18,922 bases of DNA from Desulfobacteraceae bacterium. Lineage in GTDB: Bacteria > Desulfobacterota > Desulfobacteria > Desulfobacterales > Desulfobacteraceae. Shown in pieces: positions 8,359-16,351 of this stretch. The notes under the pieces were generated by a model, which was not told the origin of the DNA, ran no database searches, and saw nothing but the letters and a program-made list of their open reading frames with translations. The stretch spans positions 1 through 18,922 of the forward strand of contig JAFLJU010000368.1 of NCBI GenBank assembly GCA_022712835.1. The letters run 5' to 3'. A program made the translations under genes and the position numbers. How positions within the stretch are numbered: position 1 is the stretch's first letter; each line of letters starts with the position of its first letter.

Positions 8359-9585
8359 TTGCAGGGAAATGAAAAAATAATAGTAGGTTTAGACATCGGC
8401 ACAACCAAGATTACGGCGGTTGTCGGAGAGATGATGGATGATGAAGTCAACATCATCGGTGTGGGCTCCCACCCATCCACAGGGCTTCGAAAAGGATCTG
8501 TGGTCAACATAGAATCAACTGTGGATGCCATAAAAAAAGCGGTGGAAGAAGCGGAGCTCATGGCTGGCTGTGACATTTCATCTGTATATGTGGGAATCGC
8601 GGGAAACCACATCAAAGGGTTCAACAGCCATGGGATCATTGCAATCAAAGGGCGGGAGATTCTAGCAACCGACGTGGAAAGGGTTATTGATGCGGCAAAA
8701 GCTGTGGCCATACCAACGGACAGAGAAATTCTCCATGTGATTCCCCAGGAATTCATTGTGGATGACATGGAGTCGATCCAAAACCCCGTGGGCATGACCG
8801 CCATCCGCCTGGAGGCCAAAATCCACATTGTCACAGGAGCGGTCTCTTCTGCCAGAAACATCATAAAATGCTGTAACAAAGCAGGCCTTGAAGTATGCGA
8901 TATCGTCCTGGAATCCCTGGCTTCCGGCCAGGCCGTGCTGACCGATGAGGAAAAAGAGCTGGGATGTTTATTGGCCGATATGGGAGGAGGCACCACAGAC
9001 CTTGCCCTGTTTAAGGATAACAATGTCAAGTTTATTTATGAACTGACCGTGGGGGGACATAACCTGACCAATGATATTTCCATAGGTCTTCGAACCCCAT
9101 TGCCCGAGGCGGAGAAAATCAAGATTGAACATGGAACATGTGTGCCCCAGAATGTGAGATCCGGTGCCACCATTGAAGTCCCTGCCGTGGGAGGCCGTGC
9201 CCCAAAGAAACTATCCAAGGGTATTCTGGCTGAAATTCTTGAACCCCGTGTGGATGAAATTTTTTCTTTATTAAAAAAAGAGATCTTTTCCAACGGGCTT
9301 GAAAATTCCTTTCCAGCCGGATTTGTGCTGACCGGGGGCTCTGTGGTGCTCAACGGTATTTCGGAAATTGCCGAATCGGTATTTAACGTTCCGGTTCGAA
9401 TCGGTGAGCCAAACAACATCGGTGGATTAAAAGATATTGTAAAAAATCCTGCCTATGCAACCGGCGTAGGTCTCGTGATTTTCGGAAGCAATGCAACTTG
9501 CAAAACAGATTTTAAAGAAACAGAAACACGTGGACTAAACACCATATTAACAAGAATGAAACAATGGTTTAAAGATATCATATAA
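8359..9585 (+). CDS. ftsA: Cell division protein FtsA (actin-like membrane anchor of FtsZ)
   Basis: FtsA is an actin-fold ATPase that tethers FtsZ to the membrane and recruits later divisome proteins. The 408 residues carry the phosphate-1 loop GLDIGTTKITAVV (10-22), the FtsA-specific 1C region (about 85-165), phosphate-2 LLADMGGGTTDLALF (204-218) and the adenosine-site FVLTGGSVVLNGI (322-334). The C-terminal amphipathic membrane-targeting helix is about 393-408 (ILTRMKQWFKDII). The start must be TTG 8359: it has GGGG seven bases upstream, and the next in-frame ATG would delete the phosphate-1 loop. It begins 2 bp after ftsQ, and ftsZ follows after 17 bp. Confidence 0.96.
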   Translation: MQGNEKIIVGLDIGTTKITAVVGEMMDDEVNIIGVGSHPSTGLRKGSVVNIESTVDAIKKAVEEAELMAGCDISSVYVGIAGNHIKGFNSHGIIAIKGREILATDVERVIDAAKAVAIPTDREILHVIPQEFIVDDMESIQNPVGMTAIRLEAKIHIVTGAVSSARNIIKCCNKAGLEVCDIVLESLASGQAVLTDEEKELGCLLADMGGGTTDLALFKDNNVKFIYELTVGGHNLTNDISIGLRTPLPEAEKIKIEHGTCVPQNVRSGATIEVPAVGGRAPKKLSKGILAEILEPRVDEIFSLLKKEIFSNGLENSFPAGFVLTGGSVVLNGISEIAESVFNVPVRIGEPNNIGGLKDIVKNPAYATGVGLVIFGSNATCKTDFKETETRGLNTILTRMKQWFKDII

Positions 9586-9602
9586 CTTATAGGGAGGTGG
9601 AT

Positions 9603-10895
9603 ATGACGTTTTCTTATGTAGAGAGTCACAATTCAGCAAAAATCAAGGCAATCGGTGTTGGTGGAGCTGGCGGAAATGCGATCAACAACATGATCGATGC
9701 AAAACTGCAGGGGGTCCAATTCATTGTGGCAAATACAGATGCCCAGGCCCTTGAATCATCCAAGGCGGACTTGAAAATCCAATTGGGAACCCAATTGACT
9801 CAAGGGTTAGGTGCCGGAGCCAATCCCAACACCGGTCGGGAAGCGGCGTTGGAAAGCATGGATGAAATCAGAGACGCCTTACAGGACAGTCACATGGTTT
9901 TTATCACCGCAGGATTGGGCGGCGGTACCGGAACGGGAGCGGCTCCCATTATTGCAGAAATCTGCAAAGACTTAGGGATTCTTACCGTTGCCGTGGTATC
10001 CAAACCCTTTTCCTTTGAAGGCAAAAAAAGGGAACGCCAGGCCCTGGACGGACTGGAAAAACTCCATGGAATTACAGACACCGTCATCACCATTCCCAAT
10101 GACCGCCTTCGGGGAATTGCTCCCAAAGGTGCCAGAATGGTGGACATGTTCATCAAAGCAGATGAAATCCTTCACCATTCCGTCAAAGGCATTACCGATT
10201 TAATCATGATGCCGGGACATGTCAACCTGGATTTTGCCGATGTAAAAGCCACCATGCAAAAGGCAGGAAAAGCCCTCATGGGAATCGGCATCGCATCCGG
10301 GGAAAACCGAGCAGTTGAAGCCGCTGAAAAGGCGATTTCCCACCCGTTGCTGGAAGATATTTCCATTTCAGGCGCCAAGGGGGTTCTCATGAACATCACC
10401 TCCAGTTCCGATTTGACCATGGATGAAATGGTGGCAGCTTCGGATCGTATCCACCAGGAAGTGGGGGACGATGCCGATATCATCTGGGGCCAAACCTTTG
10501 ATGAGGAGCTGGGAGATGAAATTAGGATCACCGTTATTGCAACGGGTATCGGGATAGAAGAGCCGCAACTTGCAGAAAACATGCACCGCTTTGATCCCAA
10601 AGCCCAGGCAGCAGCACATGCAGCAGCCCAGGTAACCGCAACCCAGCAAGCCTATTCCGGCGCTATGGACCCAGCCATGCCCATGGCCGCATCCCGACCC
10701 CAGGACCCCATTGCCAGGGGACAGGTCAGGACCCCAACCCAGGAAGAATTAGCCAATTGGAACGAGTTTGAGGCCCCGGTCCGGGTCACCCAGAAACGAG
10801 TGGTGGGTGATACGGAGATGGTCAATGACTACCCAATAGCATTTGATCACGATGATCTGGAGGTCCCTACTTTTTTAAGAAGAAAAGCAGACTAA
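9603..10895 (+). CDS. ftsZ: Cell division GTPase FtsZ
   Basis: FtsZ is the tubulin-like GTPase that polymerises at mid-cell and organises septal wall synthesis. From ATG 9603 the product has 430 residues. It shows AIGVGGAGGNAINNM (16-30), the tubulin signature GGGTGTG (106-112), IPNDRL (164-169) and the T7 loop NLDFAD (208-213) that completes the GTPase site of the neighbouring subunit. A low-complexity Ala/Gln/Pro linker (about 322-415) follows, then the conserved C-terminal peptide VPTFLRR that binds FtsA. A GTG at 9597 is in frame but lies inside the ribosome site AGGGAGG (9591-9597). That site is five bases from ATG 9603, so the ATG is chosen. This is the strongest ribosome site in the division operon, fitting a need for abundant FtsZ. 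Confidence 0.97.
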   Translation: MTFSYVESHNSAKIKAIGVGGAGGNAINNMIDAKLQGVQFIVANTDAQALESSKADLKIQLGTQLTQGLGAGANPNTGREAALESMDEIRDALQDSHMVFITAGLGGGTGTGAAPIIAEICKDLGILTVAVVSKPFSFEGKKRERQALDGLEKLHGITDTVITIPNDRLRGIAPKGARMVDMFIKADEILHHSVKGITDLIMMPGHVNLDFADVKATMQKAGKALMGIGIASGENRAVEAAEKAISHPLLEDISISGAKGVLMNITSSSDLTMDEMVAASDRIHQEVGDDADIIWGQTFDEELGDEIRITVIATGIGIEEPQLAENMHRFDPKAQAAAHAAAQVTATQQAYSGAMDPAMPMAASRPQDPIARGQVRTPTQEELANWNEFEAPVRVTQKRVVGDTEMVNDYPIAFDHDDLEVPTFLRRKAD

Positions 10896-10898
10896 TAA

Positions 10899-12617
10899 AT
10901 GAAAGGACGGTTTAAACCACGACATGAACAAGTACCTGTTGAACAAGGGGTTATTTTAAAACAGGGCAAAGGGCTGATCAAAACAGCACTTGTTTACCCC
11001 AATACCTATAAGGCAGGTATGTCCAGTCTGGGATTCCAGACGGTATATCGGTTGGCAAATAATTTGCCAACCATTGCCTGTGAGCGGGTATTTTTACCCG
11101 ATCCTGGACAAAAAAAAGGTCCGATAAAAAGCCTTGAAACCGGTTTAAGCCTATCTAAATTTGATATTATTATGTTCTCAATCTCATTTGAGAACGATTT
11201 TTTACATCTTGTCCAGCTCCTAAAAGAAACTGGCATCCCCCTGCGATCAGCCGATCGGAACCACACCCACCCCCTAGTGGTCGCAGGAGGGATTGCCTGT
11301 TTTTTAAATCCGGAACCCATCGCCCCCTTCATGGACCTATTCCTGCTTGGGGAAGCTGAATGCCTGCTGGACCCCTTCTTTGAATTATTTCAAAAAGCCC
11401 CAGACAAGACAAGTCTTCTCTCCACCATAGAAGGCCACCTGCCGGGTGCATATGTTCCTTCCCGCCACCCTCCTGTTCTCTATAGTACAACTAAGCCTGC
11501 CCAAGTCTTTCCTCCTGAAAGGATTCAGGTGCAATATCTGGAGAGCCTTGACGAAATAAAAACCACCACCACCATAATGACAACAAAAACAGCCTTTAAG
11601 GATACCTTCCTCATCGAAACACTAAAAGGCTGCCCCCATGGATGCAGATTTTGCACCGCCGGGTTTATCTACCGCCCCCCCCGAATCTATCCTAAGCAAA
11701 TTATTTTCAAGGCCATTGATGAGGCAAAAGACAAGGCCCGAAAAGTGGGGTTGGTCAGCTCCGCCATCCTGGACCACCCGGATATCCACCTTATCTGTCA
11801 GTATGCCATGGACCAGGGTCTCAAACTCTCTTTTTCTTCCCTTCGGACAGATAAATTGACAGACAAAATCATAGGGCTAATGTCGAATTCAGGCGTTAAA
11901 ACCGCCACCATTGCACCGGAAGCAGGTTCCCAACGGATGAGAAACATCATCAACAAAAAAATAACTGCCAGCCAGATTCTTGGTACCGTGGGCCGCCTGG
12001 TGGATGAAGGGATAATCAATCTAAAACTCTATTTTATGATAGGCCTTCCCTTTGAAACAGACCAGGATGTGGAAGAGATTGTACATCTCACCCAGGAGAT
12101 AAAAGCGATTTTTTTGGAATCGGCTAAAAAAAAGAAAAAAATCGGGACCATCACCCTGAGCATCAACCCCTTTATCCCCAAACCCTGCACTCCCTTCCAA
12201 TGGTGCGCCATGACTCCGGAAAAGACCCTAAAACATCGTGTTACGATCATTCGCCAGGGGTTGAAAAGAACCGCCAATGTCACCTTAAATTTTGAGTCCC
12301 TCAGGCAGGCCAAACATAATGCACTGCTCTCCCTGGGTGACCGAAGAACAGCAGATATACTGGAAACCGCAGAACAAGTTGGCTGGACCCGGGCCCTGAA
12401 AACGAACAAAGACTATTGTGACCAGGTCATTTACAAAGAAAAACCCAAACCAACACAAAAAGGGCCCAATATCCCGCTGCCCTGGGATATATTACGCCAC
12501 CGGGTCTCTGACCAATTTTTGTCCAAAGAATTTGAAAAGGCAACCCAGGAAAAAGAATCACCCGCCTGTCCAATGAAGGCGTGCAACCGTTGCCAAATCT
12601 GTATCAATTCCGAATAG
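10899..12617 (+). CDS. Radical SAM protein, B12-binding-domain type (TIGR03960-like), function unknown
   Basis: This is a 572-residue radical SAM enzyme. An N-terminal Rossmann-like region with YPNTYKAGMSSLGFQTVY (33-50) and VVAGGIACFLNPEP (127-140) resembles cobalamin-binding radical SAM proteins, but I see no DxHxxG cobalt-ligand motif. The SAM cluster is CPHGCRFC (C245, C249, C252), with APEAGSQRMRNIINK (339-353) and LYFMIGLPFETDQD (377-390) in the barrel. A second cysteine group, C557/C562/C565/C568, lies at the very C-terminus and may hold another Fe-S cluster or zinc. It starts 3 bp after ftsZ with no clear ribosome site, so it is probably co-transcribed and coupled. The substrate is unknown. 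MiaB/RimO-type methylthiotransferases are less likely because the domain layout differs. Confidence 0.85.
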   Translation: MKGRFKPRHEQVPVEQGVILKQGKGLIKTALVYPNTYKAGMSSLGFQTVYRLANNLPTIACERVFLPDPGQKKGPIKSLETGLSLSKFDIIMFSISFENDFLHLVQLLKETGIPLRSADRNHTHPLVVAGGIACFLNPEPIAPFMDLFLLGEAECLLDPFFELFQKAPDKTSLLSTIEGHLPGAYVPSRHPPVLYSTTKPAQVFPPERIQVQYLESLDEIKTTTTIMTTKTAFKDTFLIETLKGCPHGCRFCTAGFIYRPPRIYPKQIIFKAIDEAKDKARKVGLVSSAILDHPDIHLICQYAMDQGLKLSFSSLRTDKLTDKIIGLMSNSGVKTATIAPEAGSQRMRNIINKKITASQILGTVGRLVDEGIINLKLYFMIGLPFETDQDVEEIVHLTQEIKAIFLESAKKKKKIGTITLSINPFIPKPCTPFQWCAMTPEKTLKHRVTIIRQGLKRTANVTLNFESLRQAKHNALLSLGDRRTADILETAEQVGWTRALKTNKDYCDQVIYKEKPKPTQKGPNIPLPWDILRHRVSDQFLSKEFEKATQEKESPACPMKACNRCQICINSE

Positions 12618-12655
12618 ATTCCTTGTCATTTTTTTTGGGGTGGGGCAGACAAGAT

Positions 12656-12982
12656 CTAAAGTATCCATTTGACAACGGAATCCACAACAGTAATCAAAAC
12701 TGCTGCAATAAAAGTGGTCAACAGATCTGAAATCTCAAAATCCTCCATAAATTTATCTGTCAGCCACAGCATGAAGGCATTTATGATAAGCTTGAACAAG
12801 CCAAAGGTAATAATCATCAAAGGCAAGGTTAAAAAAACCAGCAGCCAGCCGGTAAAAAAATTAATAATGGAATATACAAGGGCTACTATGATAGCGGTAT
12901 AAAAGTTTTTAACCCGGATTCCTGGTAAAAACTGCGCCACCAAAAAAATAGCCACACTTAAAATCAGCATATTGATAATCAT
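12656..12982 (-). CDS. Small four-helix membrane protein, phage-holin-4-like (YvlD family)
   Basis: The 108-residue product is almost wholly hydrophobic, with four predicted membrane helices: IINMLILSVAIFLVAQFL, a second around FYTAIIVALVYSIINFF, a third around LVFLTLPLMIITFGLFKLII, and a fourth near the end in LLTTFIAAVLITVVDSVV. The PGIRVKNF loop and the TLPLMIITFGLF segment are characteristic of the family named after mycobacterial phage holins (Phage_holin_4_2), which is mostly chromosomal and of unknown role. The frame is open to 13093, but ATG 12982 has AGGAG seven to eight bases upstream and starts right at the first helix, so it is chosen. The gene converges with the radical SAM gene (38 bp gap) and diverges from the pyrophosphatase gene. 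No phage genes are nearby. Confidence 0.75.
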   Translation of the reverse strand: MIINMLILSVAIFLVAQFLPGIRVKNFYTAIIVALVYSIINFFTGWLLVFLTLPLMIITFGLFKLIINAFMLWLTDKFMEDFEISDLLTTFIAAVLITVVDSVVKWIL

Positions 12983-13022
12983 CGAAAAATCTCCTGTCTT
13001 ATGTAAAAAAGCCAAAACACTT

Positions 13023-13041
13023 ATTACTATATGATAGTAAT
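13023..13041. promoter_or_regulatory. Palindrome ATTACTAT-ATG-ATAGTAAT, possible operator
   Basis: Two perfect 8-base arms flank a 3-base centre. The site is 41-59 bp upstream of the holin-like gene start on the minus strand. In that orientation the right half also offers a TATAGT -10-like hexamer, so a regulator bound here could block the promoter. No T-tract follows, so it does not look like a terminator. The regulator is unknown. Confidence 0.4.
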
Positions 13042-13197
13042 TTTTACCATGGGATAGGAGCCTTTTAATAGAGAACGACAAAAAATAAACCACATGACAA
13101 AACTGTGGGCTTGAACAAAGGGCAAATTTTAAAATTTTCCTTGAGTATATTCACAATTAATTCTATAAGAGATTTTGAATTTATTTAGGATTTTTTT

Positions 13198-13222
13198 GAT
13201 GATATCCCTGTGGGGAATCATC
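13198..13222. promoter_or_regulatory. Imperfect inverted repeat over the -35 region of the pyrophosphatase promoter
   Basis: GATGATATCCC (13198-13208) and GGGGAATCATC (13212-13222) pair at 9 of 11 positions around a TGT centre. The right arm covers the position expected for the -35 element of the -10 box at 13238. No good TTGACA is visible there, so a protein bound to this repeat could activate or repress the promoter. This is inference from position only. Confidence 0.35.
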
Positions 13223-13237
13223 TAATTGTACCCATTG

Positions 13238-13243
13238 TATAAT
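13238..13243 (+). promoter_or_regulatory. Consensus -10 box (TATAAT) of the pyrophosphatase gene
   Basis: A perfect TATAAT lies 26 bp before the ATG, followed by AGGAGG (13260-13265), four bases from the start codon. A start point near 13250 would give a leader of about 20 bases. The -35 region (13215-13220, GAATCA) is poor, so the promoter may need an activator or rely on the -10 element. Confidence 0.55.
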
Positions 13244-13269
13244 AATGACAACAACATTTAGGAGGTTTT

Positions 13270-14187
13270 ATGTCAACTTTGGTATTTGGTCACAAAAACC
13301 CAGATACAGATTCAGTTTGTGCTGCAATCGCACTGGCTGATCTTAAGAAAAAACTTGGTGAAGATATTGCACCCGCAATGCAGGGCGAACTCAACCCTGA
13401 ATCTACCTTTGTGCTTGGAAAATTCGGTGTAGCTGCCCCTGCGGTGGTTACATCCTATGCTGGCAAAGATGTATATCTTGTGGATCATTCTGATCTTACC
13501 CAGAGCGCGGACGATCTTGCTGAAGCAAACATCCTTGGTATTGTAGACCATCACAAACTGGGTGATGTAACAACCGGACAGCCCCTTGAGTGCTGGATCT
13601 GGCCTGTTGGCTGCACCTGCACCGTTGTAGCGTCCATGTACAAATACTTTGGTATTGAAATCCCCAAGGATATTGCCGGTATCATGCTCTGCGCCATTCT
13701 TTCCGATACTGTTATTTTCAAATCAGCCACCTGTACTGATTCTGACAAAAAAGTTTGTGCTGAGTTGTCTGAAATCTGTGGCGAGAGTGATCTGGATGCC
13801 CTGGGTATTGAAATGTTCAAGGTTAAATCAGCCGTTGATGGTACCCCCATTCGTGAACTGGTTTTCCGTGATTACAAAGATTTCAACATGAATGGAAAAG
13901 GGGTTGGTTGTGGCCAGCTTGAGCTGGTTGATCTTTCCATTGTGGATGGTATCAAAGCCGATCTGGAAAAAGACATTGTCGCTCTGAAAGAAGAAAAAGG
14001 TCATCACACTGTACTTTTGATGCTGACCGACATCATGAAGGAAGGCACCGAGCTTCTGGTTGCAACCGATGATGAAGCAATGATCGAAAAAGCATTCGGT
14101 GTTAAACCCGTTGACGGAAAAGCATGGCTTCCCGGCATCATGAGCCGTAAAAAACAGATCATACCTTTTCTTGAAAAACTATTTTAA
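13270..14187 (+). CDS. ppaC: Manganese-dependent inorganic pyrophosphatase (family II, DHH superfamily)
   Basis: This cytoplasmic enzyme hydrolyses pyrophosphate to phosphate with Mn2+ or Co2+. The 305 residues carry the family II metal ligands in order: H8, D12 and D14 in FGHKNPDTDS, D72 in VDHSD, D93-H94-H95 in the DHH motif VDHHK, and D146 in ILSDT. The C-terminal DHHA2 domain ends with the substrate-binding SRKKQ (R293, K294). No CBS regulatory insert is present. ATG 13270 has the ideal ribosome site AGGAGG four bases upstream. The codons are rich in GTT, GGT, CTT and GAT compared with the dcw genes, consistent with high expression. A strong terminator follows. In a sulfate reducer, which this may be, it would pull sulfate activation forward by removing the pyrophosphate made by ATP sulfurylase. 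Confidence 0.96.
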   Translation: MSTLVFGHKNPDTDSVCAAIALADLKKKLGEDIAPAMQGELNPESTFVLGKFGVAAPAVVTSYAGKDVYLVDHSDLTQSADDLAEANILGIVDHHKLGDVTTGQPLECWIWPVGCTCTVVASMYKYFGIEIPKDIAGIMLCAILSDTVIFKSATCTDSDKKVCAELSEICGESDLDALGIEMFKVKSAVDGTPIRELVFRDYKDFNMNGKGVGCGQLELVDLSIVDGIKADLEKDIVALKEEKGHHTVLLMLTDIMKEGTELLVATDDEAMIEKAFGVKPVDGKAWLPGIMSRKKQIIPFLEKLF

Positions 14188-14236
14188 AGATAATTTAAAA
14201 TAAAGTAAGCAAATAAGATAAGCATAAAATTTGAAC

Positions 14237-14275
14237 AAAAAGGGGGCTGGAAATATAATTTCCAGCCCCCTTTTT
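14237..14275. terminator. Bidirectional rho-independent terminator
   Basis: Two perfectly complementary 18-base arms (14237-14254 and 14258-14275) enclose an ATA loop. The stem core is GGGGGCTGG/CCAGCCCCC and both outer ends are A5/T5, so each strand ends its hairpin in a T-tract. It lies 49 bp after the pyrophosphatase stop and 45 bp after the end of the convergent hybrid kinase gene, so it can serve both. Confidence 0.93.
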
Positions 14276-14320
14276 CTATTGGGATCACCCAATCAAAAAT
14301 CTGTATTTTCTATGATTAGT

Positions 14321-16306
14321 TTAGCAGACTTTTCCCACGGGGTTGAAAACCCCCCGTAATTTCTCAGACAGCATGGTCACATCAAAGGGCTTGAGAATAT
14401 AATCATCACACCCTTTTTCCATCATTAATTTAAGATCATCTTCTCTGCTGTAACCAGAAGAAACCAACACCCTTGTATCGGGTCTGATCCTACGGATCAC
14501 ATCGTAGGTCTCAGGTCCGTTCATCCCGGGCATGATCATATCCAGTATCACAAGATCAATGTTGCTGCCTTCTTGGTCCATTATTTTGATGGCTTCCATA
14601 CCGTTATAAGCCACGGCCACCTCATATCCAAGGGTTTCAAGCATCTCAAAACAAACCTCTATCACCCCTTTCTCATCATCCACCAATAAAATTTTGCCCT
14701 TTCCATTGATGATTTTTTCCGCTTCAATATCGGGTTCATAATCAAGAACGGTTTTAGACCTGGATTTTTCTGCCGGCAGAAAAAACATAAAAGAACTGCC
14801 CCGACCAAGGGTACTTTCAACTTTAAACGTCCCTTTGTGACTGTTAATAATGCCGTAGGCCGTGGCAAGACCTAAGCCCGTTCCCTGTCCCCTTTCCTTG
14901 GTGGTAAAGAACGGATCAAATATTCGCAACATGGTCTCTTCGTCCATGCCGATGCCAGTATCTGAAACACTTACCTTCACAAATGCCCCGGGTGCATCAA
15001 AACCGAATTCATCAATTCGGGATTCATCGATCAAAACATTTTCCGATTTGATAAATATTTTTCCACCCTGGGGCATGGCATGCCATGCATTGACAAAAAG
15101 GTTCATCAACACCTGCTTGATTTGCCCCTCATCCACAATAGTTCCCCAGAGTTTTTTTTCTAAGTTTTGCTCCACCACAATATCTTTTTTGGTTCTGCCA
15201 AACATTTTACCTGACATCTTCAACAGATAGTTCAGGTTGATTCGATGGGTTTCATGACAAGTTTTCTGGGCAAACCCTAGAAGATGCCGTGCCATTTCAG
15301 CCCCGTTGGACACATATTCATCGATATTGGCCAACCGTTTGAACTCTTCGCTCTCTCTATCAAACCCACTTTTTACCAGAGATGCATACCCTTGAATTCC
15401 CATGAGAATATTATTAAAATCATGGGCGATTCCGCCAGCAAGAGTCCCAATAGCCTCCATCTTCTGGGCCTGGCGTAGCTGGGCCTCAAGATTGAACCGC
15501 TCGGTCACATCCCGGGCCACGGCATAGATCCCTTTTATCTCTTTTCTGTTTCCACTTTCCGGCAGGTACATGGGTGAGACTTTTAATTCCATGAAGGCGT
15601 AGTCGCCATAGGGATCATAATGGGATGATTGCGGATCGGCTTTCTTAAACCTAAGATCCATTTCATGCCCATCGGCCTCTTCCCAGACAATCTCATCATT
15701 ATCAAACAGACCCCTGACCCATGTTTTGTCATCCTCATGAACCAGATCTTCGAACAGGCTTCCCATTAACATTTCCCGTGAAAATCCCAATACTTTTTCA
15801 AACTGATCATTAAGAAAAGAGAAGGTACCGGTTGTATCCAGGGTAAAGACAAGATCGGGGCTATTGTCGACCATATACTTATATTGTTTTTCAGAGGCTT
15901 CAAGGCGGGCAGATACTGCTTTTTTGTCTGCCAAAAGATTACTCTGGGCAAGGGCGTTTTTAACGGTTTTGATCAAATCGGTATATTCAAAGGGTTTTTT
16001 CAAATAATCCCAAGCCCCTTTTTTAAGAGCCTTTACCGCCGATTCCACAGATGCGAACCCGGTCATGATGATGATAAGTACATCCCCATCCAGCCCAAAA
16101 ATACGTTCCATGACCTCATACCCGTTCATACCGGGCATGCTGATATCAAGGAGAACCAGATCAAATCGCTGCCGCTCAAACAAGGCCACGGCCTCTTGAC
16201 CATCATGGGCACCGGTCACCTGAAACCCTTCCCTCTTCAGGCAATGGCCTATATTATCAACAATCCTTGTTTCATCATCAACAACCAATATCTTTTCTGG
16301 TCTCAT
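14321..16306 (-). CDS. Hybrid sensor histidine kinase, REC-PAS-HisKA-HATPase-REC
   Basis: The 661-residue protein has no membrane helix, so it should sense in the cytoplasm. Domains in order: receiver (about 4-120; acidic pair D10/D11, phospho-Asp D54, K104); PAS (about 138-270, starting [16 protein letters not shown]); H-box GGIAHDFNN with H295; ATPase domain with N-box N406, DTGIG (449-453), FDPFFTTK (463-470) and GQGTGLGL (473-480); second receiver (about 537-655; D543/D544, phospho-Asp D589, K639). ATG 16306 is preferred to TTG 16321 because it begins just before the receiver, but its ribosome site (GGAAAGAG) is weak. It lies 45 bp downstream of the RnfB-fusion gene on the same strand and is probably co-transcribed. 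The output partner is not visible; there is no DNA-binding domain. Confidence 0.92.
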   Translation of the reverse strand: MRPEKILVVDDETRIVDNIGHCLKREGFQVTGAHDGQEAVALFERQRFDLVLLDISMPGMNGYEVMERIFGLDGDVLIIIMTGFASVESAVKALKKGAWDYLKKPFEYTDLIKTVKNALAQSNLLADKKAVSARLEASEKQYKYMVDNSPDLVFTLDTTGTFSFLNDQFEKVLGFSREMLMGSLFEDLVHEDDKTWVRGLFDNDEIVWEEADGHEMDLRFKKADPQSSHYDPYGDYAFMELKVSPMYLPESGNRKEIKGIYAVARDVTERFNLEAQLRQAQKMEAIGTLAGGIAHDFNNILMGIQGYASLVKSGFDRESEEFKRLANIDEYVSNGAEMARHLLGFAQKTCHETHRINLNYLLKMSGKMFGRTKKDIVVEQNLEKKLWGTIVDEGQIKQVLMNLFVNAWHAMPQGGKIFIKSENVLIDESRIDEFGFDAPGAFVKVSVSDTGIGMDEETMLRIFDPFFTTKERGQGTGLGLATAYGIINSHKGTFKVESTLGRGSSFMFFLPAEKSRSKTVLDYEPDIEAEKIINGKGKILLVDDEKGVIEVCFEMLETLGYEVAVAYNGMEAIKIMDQEGSNIDLVILDMIMPGMNGPETYDVIRRIRPDTRVLVSSGYSREDDLKLMMEKGCDDYILKPFDVTMLSEKLRGVFNPVGKVC

Positions 16307-16351
16307 AACTCTTTCCAACAATCAATGTTATCTGCCAGAACGCCGTATACC

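Larger units (their letters stand above)
12983..13269. other. Divergent intergenic region (287 bp), AT-rich, with two inverted repeats
   Basis: No convincing gene lies between the holin-like gene (minus) and the pyrophosphatase gene (plus). The region must hold promoters for both. It contains an 8-bp-arm palindrome (13023-13041), an imperfect 11-bp-arm inverted repeat (13198-13222) and a consensus -10 box (13238-13243), each listed separately. The middle portion (about 13085-13190) is AT-rich, with no further structure that I can support. Confidence 0.6.

Noticed and set aside
8307..9029. Long antisense open frame (240 codons) across ftsQ/ftsA
   Set aside because: It lies fully opposite a well-conserved gene, and its translation is Ser/Met/Ile-rich with no family motif. 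It is a shadow of ftsA codon use.
12656..12982. Prophage remnant, suggested by the holin-family name
   Set aside because: No integrase, endolysin, structural or attachment-site sequence is nearby. This holin-4-like family is commonly chromosomal and not phage-related.
12983..13093. 37-residue N-terminal extension of the holin-like protein
   Set aside because: The segment has no family similarity that I can see and runs through the palindrome. AGGAG just before ATG 12982 marks the real start.
15073..15088. Perfect 16-bp palindrome GCATGGCATGCCATGC
   Set aside because: It lies inside the kinase N-box coding for AWHAMP, a conserved protein segment. Codon choice explains it better than a binding site.
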